From Neodiprion pinetum (Eukaryota; Arthropoda; Insecta; Hymenoptera; Diprionidae): a stretch of DNA of 64,000 nt. The notes beneath the pieces were generated by a model. The model saw only the letters and a list, made by a program, of their open reading frames with translations. It ran no database searches and had not been told where the DNA came from. The position numbers and the translations under genes are program-made. Location: assembly GCF_021155775.2 (NCBI RefSeq), contig NC_060237.1, positions 31,049,257 through 31,113,256 of the forward strand. The letters are read 5' to 3'. This document shows positions 62,740 through 64,000 of this stretch, in pieces; the first letter of the stretch is position 1, and every line of letters starts with the position of its first letter.

Positions 62740-63110
62740 CTTTCGACCCCTCGCTGCAGGAATACGCTTCTAGCTACATATACGTTAACATCGAATTCGA
62801 AACGGCCAGGATAAATTGTACCTTGAAAAATTGATGTCTTAGGAAACACAGTTTGAAATAAAAGTTTTCCATGTTTTTCTTCTTTGTAAAATCCAAATCT
62901 GTGAAAAGAAAGGTACACGTTTCCATATAACAAAGCAACGCTAACTTCGAAATGACCTTGGTAAACGTCCACTGAATGGAAAGTACGATAGCACAGTGTA
63001 CTGCCCCCTTCGAACCATGAAACTGTTATTTCAAACATTCTCCCCTCGAATGCACATTGTTCACAAGATATTCCACCGTGTCAACTTAAATGGGACACCT
63101 CGTATACATA
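62740..63110. repeat. Possible dispersed insect repeat
   Basis: The right end carries TTAAATGGGACACCTCGTATA-type sequence, close to the 'AAATGGGACACCCTGTATA' terminus I associate with dispersed repeats in insect genomes. A 109-codon minus-strand frame spans the block, and internal stretches loosely repeat one another (CGAAACGGCCAGGATAAAT and CGAAATGACCTTGGTAAAC). Membership of a repeat family is inferred from memory of the end motif, not from a search. Confidence 0.35.
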
Positions 63111-63629
63111 TACACACCTGGTCGCCGTTATCTCTAAACAATTTATCATTATTAATAGAAATTGGTATATGACACGTGCGAAGCGCAGCACGTTCGAGCC
63201 GTAAAATTATTATTTTGATTATTGAGCTCGGCGTGGCCGTAGGCTCGTGTGGAGTATCGACGATGGCTGGTCTGAACCTGCGTATTATACACATACAATA
63301 CACGTATAAACGTAAAGCTTGGATGAACTTGGATACGGTGCGGATGTATCAGGTATGGTGCAACCCCCGTGTTCCGCAGTTTCGACAAACCATGAGAAGA
63401 GCGCGGATGCCTCGGGGGTTCGTTCTGGCATTCGCACCAAGCGAAAGCGAGAGCGAGAGCGAGCTGCTATGGATGAACGCAGGTGTGTACGAGGAGCTCG
63501 TAACACCCCTACTATATTCGCAGGCGTATGACGATACGCATGGTACCCGTGTTACCCGTATGTACGTACACACCTGTGTACGCCGACGCAGGGAGGTGTT
63601 GCCTTCGATTAATATCCATATACGTACAT

Positions 63630-63653
63630 ATGTGTGTGTGTGTGTGTGTGTGC
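63630..63653. repeat. (GT)n microsatellite
   Basis: An alternating TG run of about 20 bases ending GCACACC. It lies inside a 196-codon plus-strand frame (63176-63766) that I regard as non-coding because it also includes a Ser-Glu repeat and other low-complexity translation. Confidence 0.85.
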
Positions 63654-64000
63654 ACACCTCGGCCACCGTGATTACAAAATGGCGGTGGCAAACGACGTCG
63701 AACGTTTCGATATGTGACGCGCCCCGCCCCTTCACCCCTCTTCTGTCGGATGGAATACCTGATTAACCCCCATCCCTGTTCACGCTCCGTCCTCCTCGTT
63801 CCACCGTACCTCCACCACCCCCCAGCAATCTCGTCGTCCGCGCGTATGTCGTCCCTATCTGCATACACGGATGAAATATGGAATACGAAATTCACGCGGC
63901 ATCGATTTCGATTGTAGAGAAATGCGCTGCGCTCAATTCGCGATATCGTTTTTCTGCAAGATGTCCAAAGTGGACAACAGGTACCGTTGATAATGGCAGA

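Larger units (their letters stand above)
43082..64000 (-). other. Upstream intron(s) or flank of the MXD-like gene
   Basis: About 21 kb without a convincing coding exon on the minus strand. I looked for a bHLH block (N-R-R-A-H-L-R type) and a leucine-zipper segment and did not see one. GC content rises from about 47 kb onward, with long low-complexity frames on both strands (for example 48480-49019 minus, 54243-54992 minus, 63176-63766 plus) that contain microsatellite translations and have no domain. The region holds the simple repeats, foldback element and first-exon-like sites listed separately. Confidence 0.45.

Noticed and set aside
63176..63766. A 196-codon plus-strand frame at the right end
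   Set aside because: It contains a Ser-Glu repeat and a (GT)n-derived Cys-Val run, with overlapping frames on both strands. No family is recognised.

Overview
The window looks like nuclear DNA of an insect, most likely a holometabolous one and possibly Hymenoptera. The evidence is intron-split genes with canonical GT-AG junctions, long AT-rich non-coding stretches with many microsatellites, GC-rich islands around exons, and proteins of animal chromatin and transcription families. There are no operons, and no rRNA, tRNA or CRISPR array was seen. The species cannot be fixed from the sequence alone.

Region by region. (1) 1-3400 is AT-rich with no supported gene. (2) 3430-13314 (+) is one well-supported five-exon gene encoding a 778-residue homologue of vertebrate PWWP2A/PWWP2B; all four splice junctions agree in phase. 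It has a GC-rich promoter with an NRF-1-type palindrome, a 6.3 kb first intron, and a coding (GGA)n run giving 25 glycines just ahead of the PWWP domain. (3) 13315-18750 is non-coding. (4) 18.8-23.7 kb (+) is a GC-rich exon-like block followed by five phase-compatible exons of an unrecognised basic/acidic, Ser/Pro-rich protein ending at 23669. (5) 23.7-42.9 kb is an AT-rich desert. It holds a tandem satellite of about 17 units of 335-342 bp (28.5-34.2 kb) with an internal six-unit higher-order repeat, a diverged outlier copy upstream, long triplet microsatellites, and two small exon-like islands. (6) 42939-43081 (-) is the last coding exon of a Max-interactor (MXD/MXI1-like) transcription regulator. 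Its bHLH-zipper exons are not visible here and probably lie beyond the right end, making 43.1-64 kb mostly its upstream intron or flank. (7) 47-64 kb is more GC-rich, with several first-exon-like ATG/donor combinations, a foldback element near 55.2 kb, simple repeats and C homopolymers.

The two recognised genes both encode nuclear regulators: a PWWP reader protein that in vertebrates binds H2A.Z nucleosomes and a histone-deacetylase complex, and a Max partner that represses E-box genes. Nothing in the sequence shows that they are functionally coupled. The most unusual structure is the satellite array, whose monomers are open in reading frames on both strands and which shows higher-order homogenisation with decayed edges.
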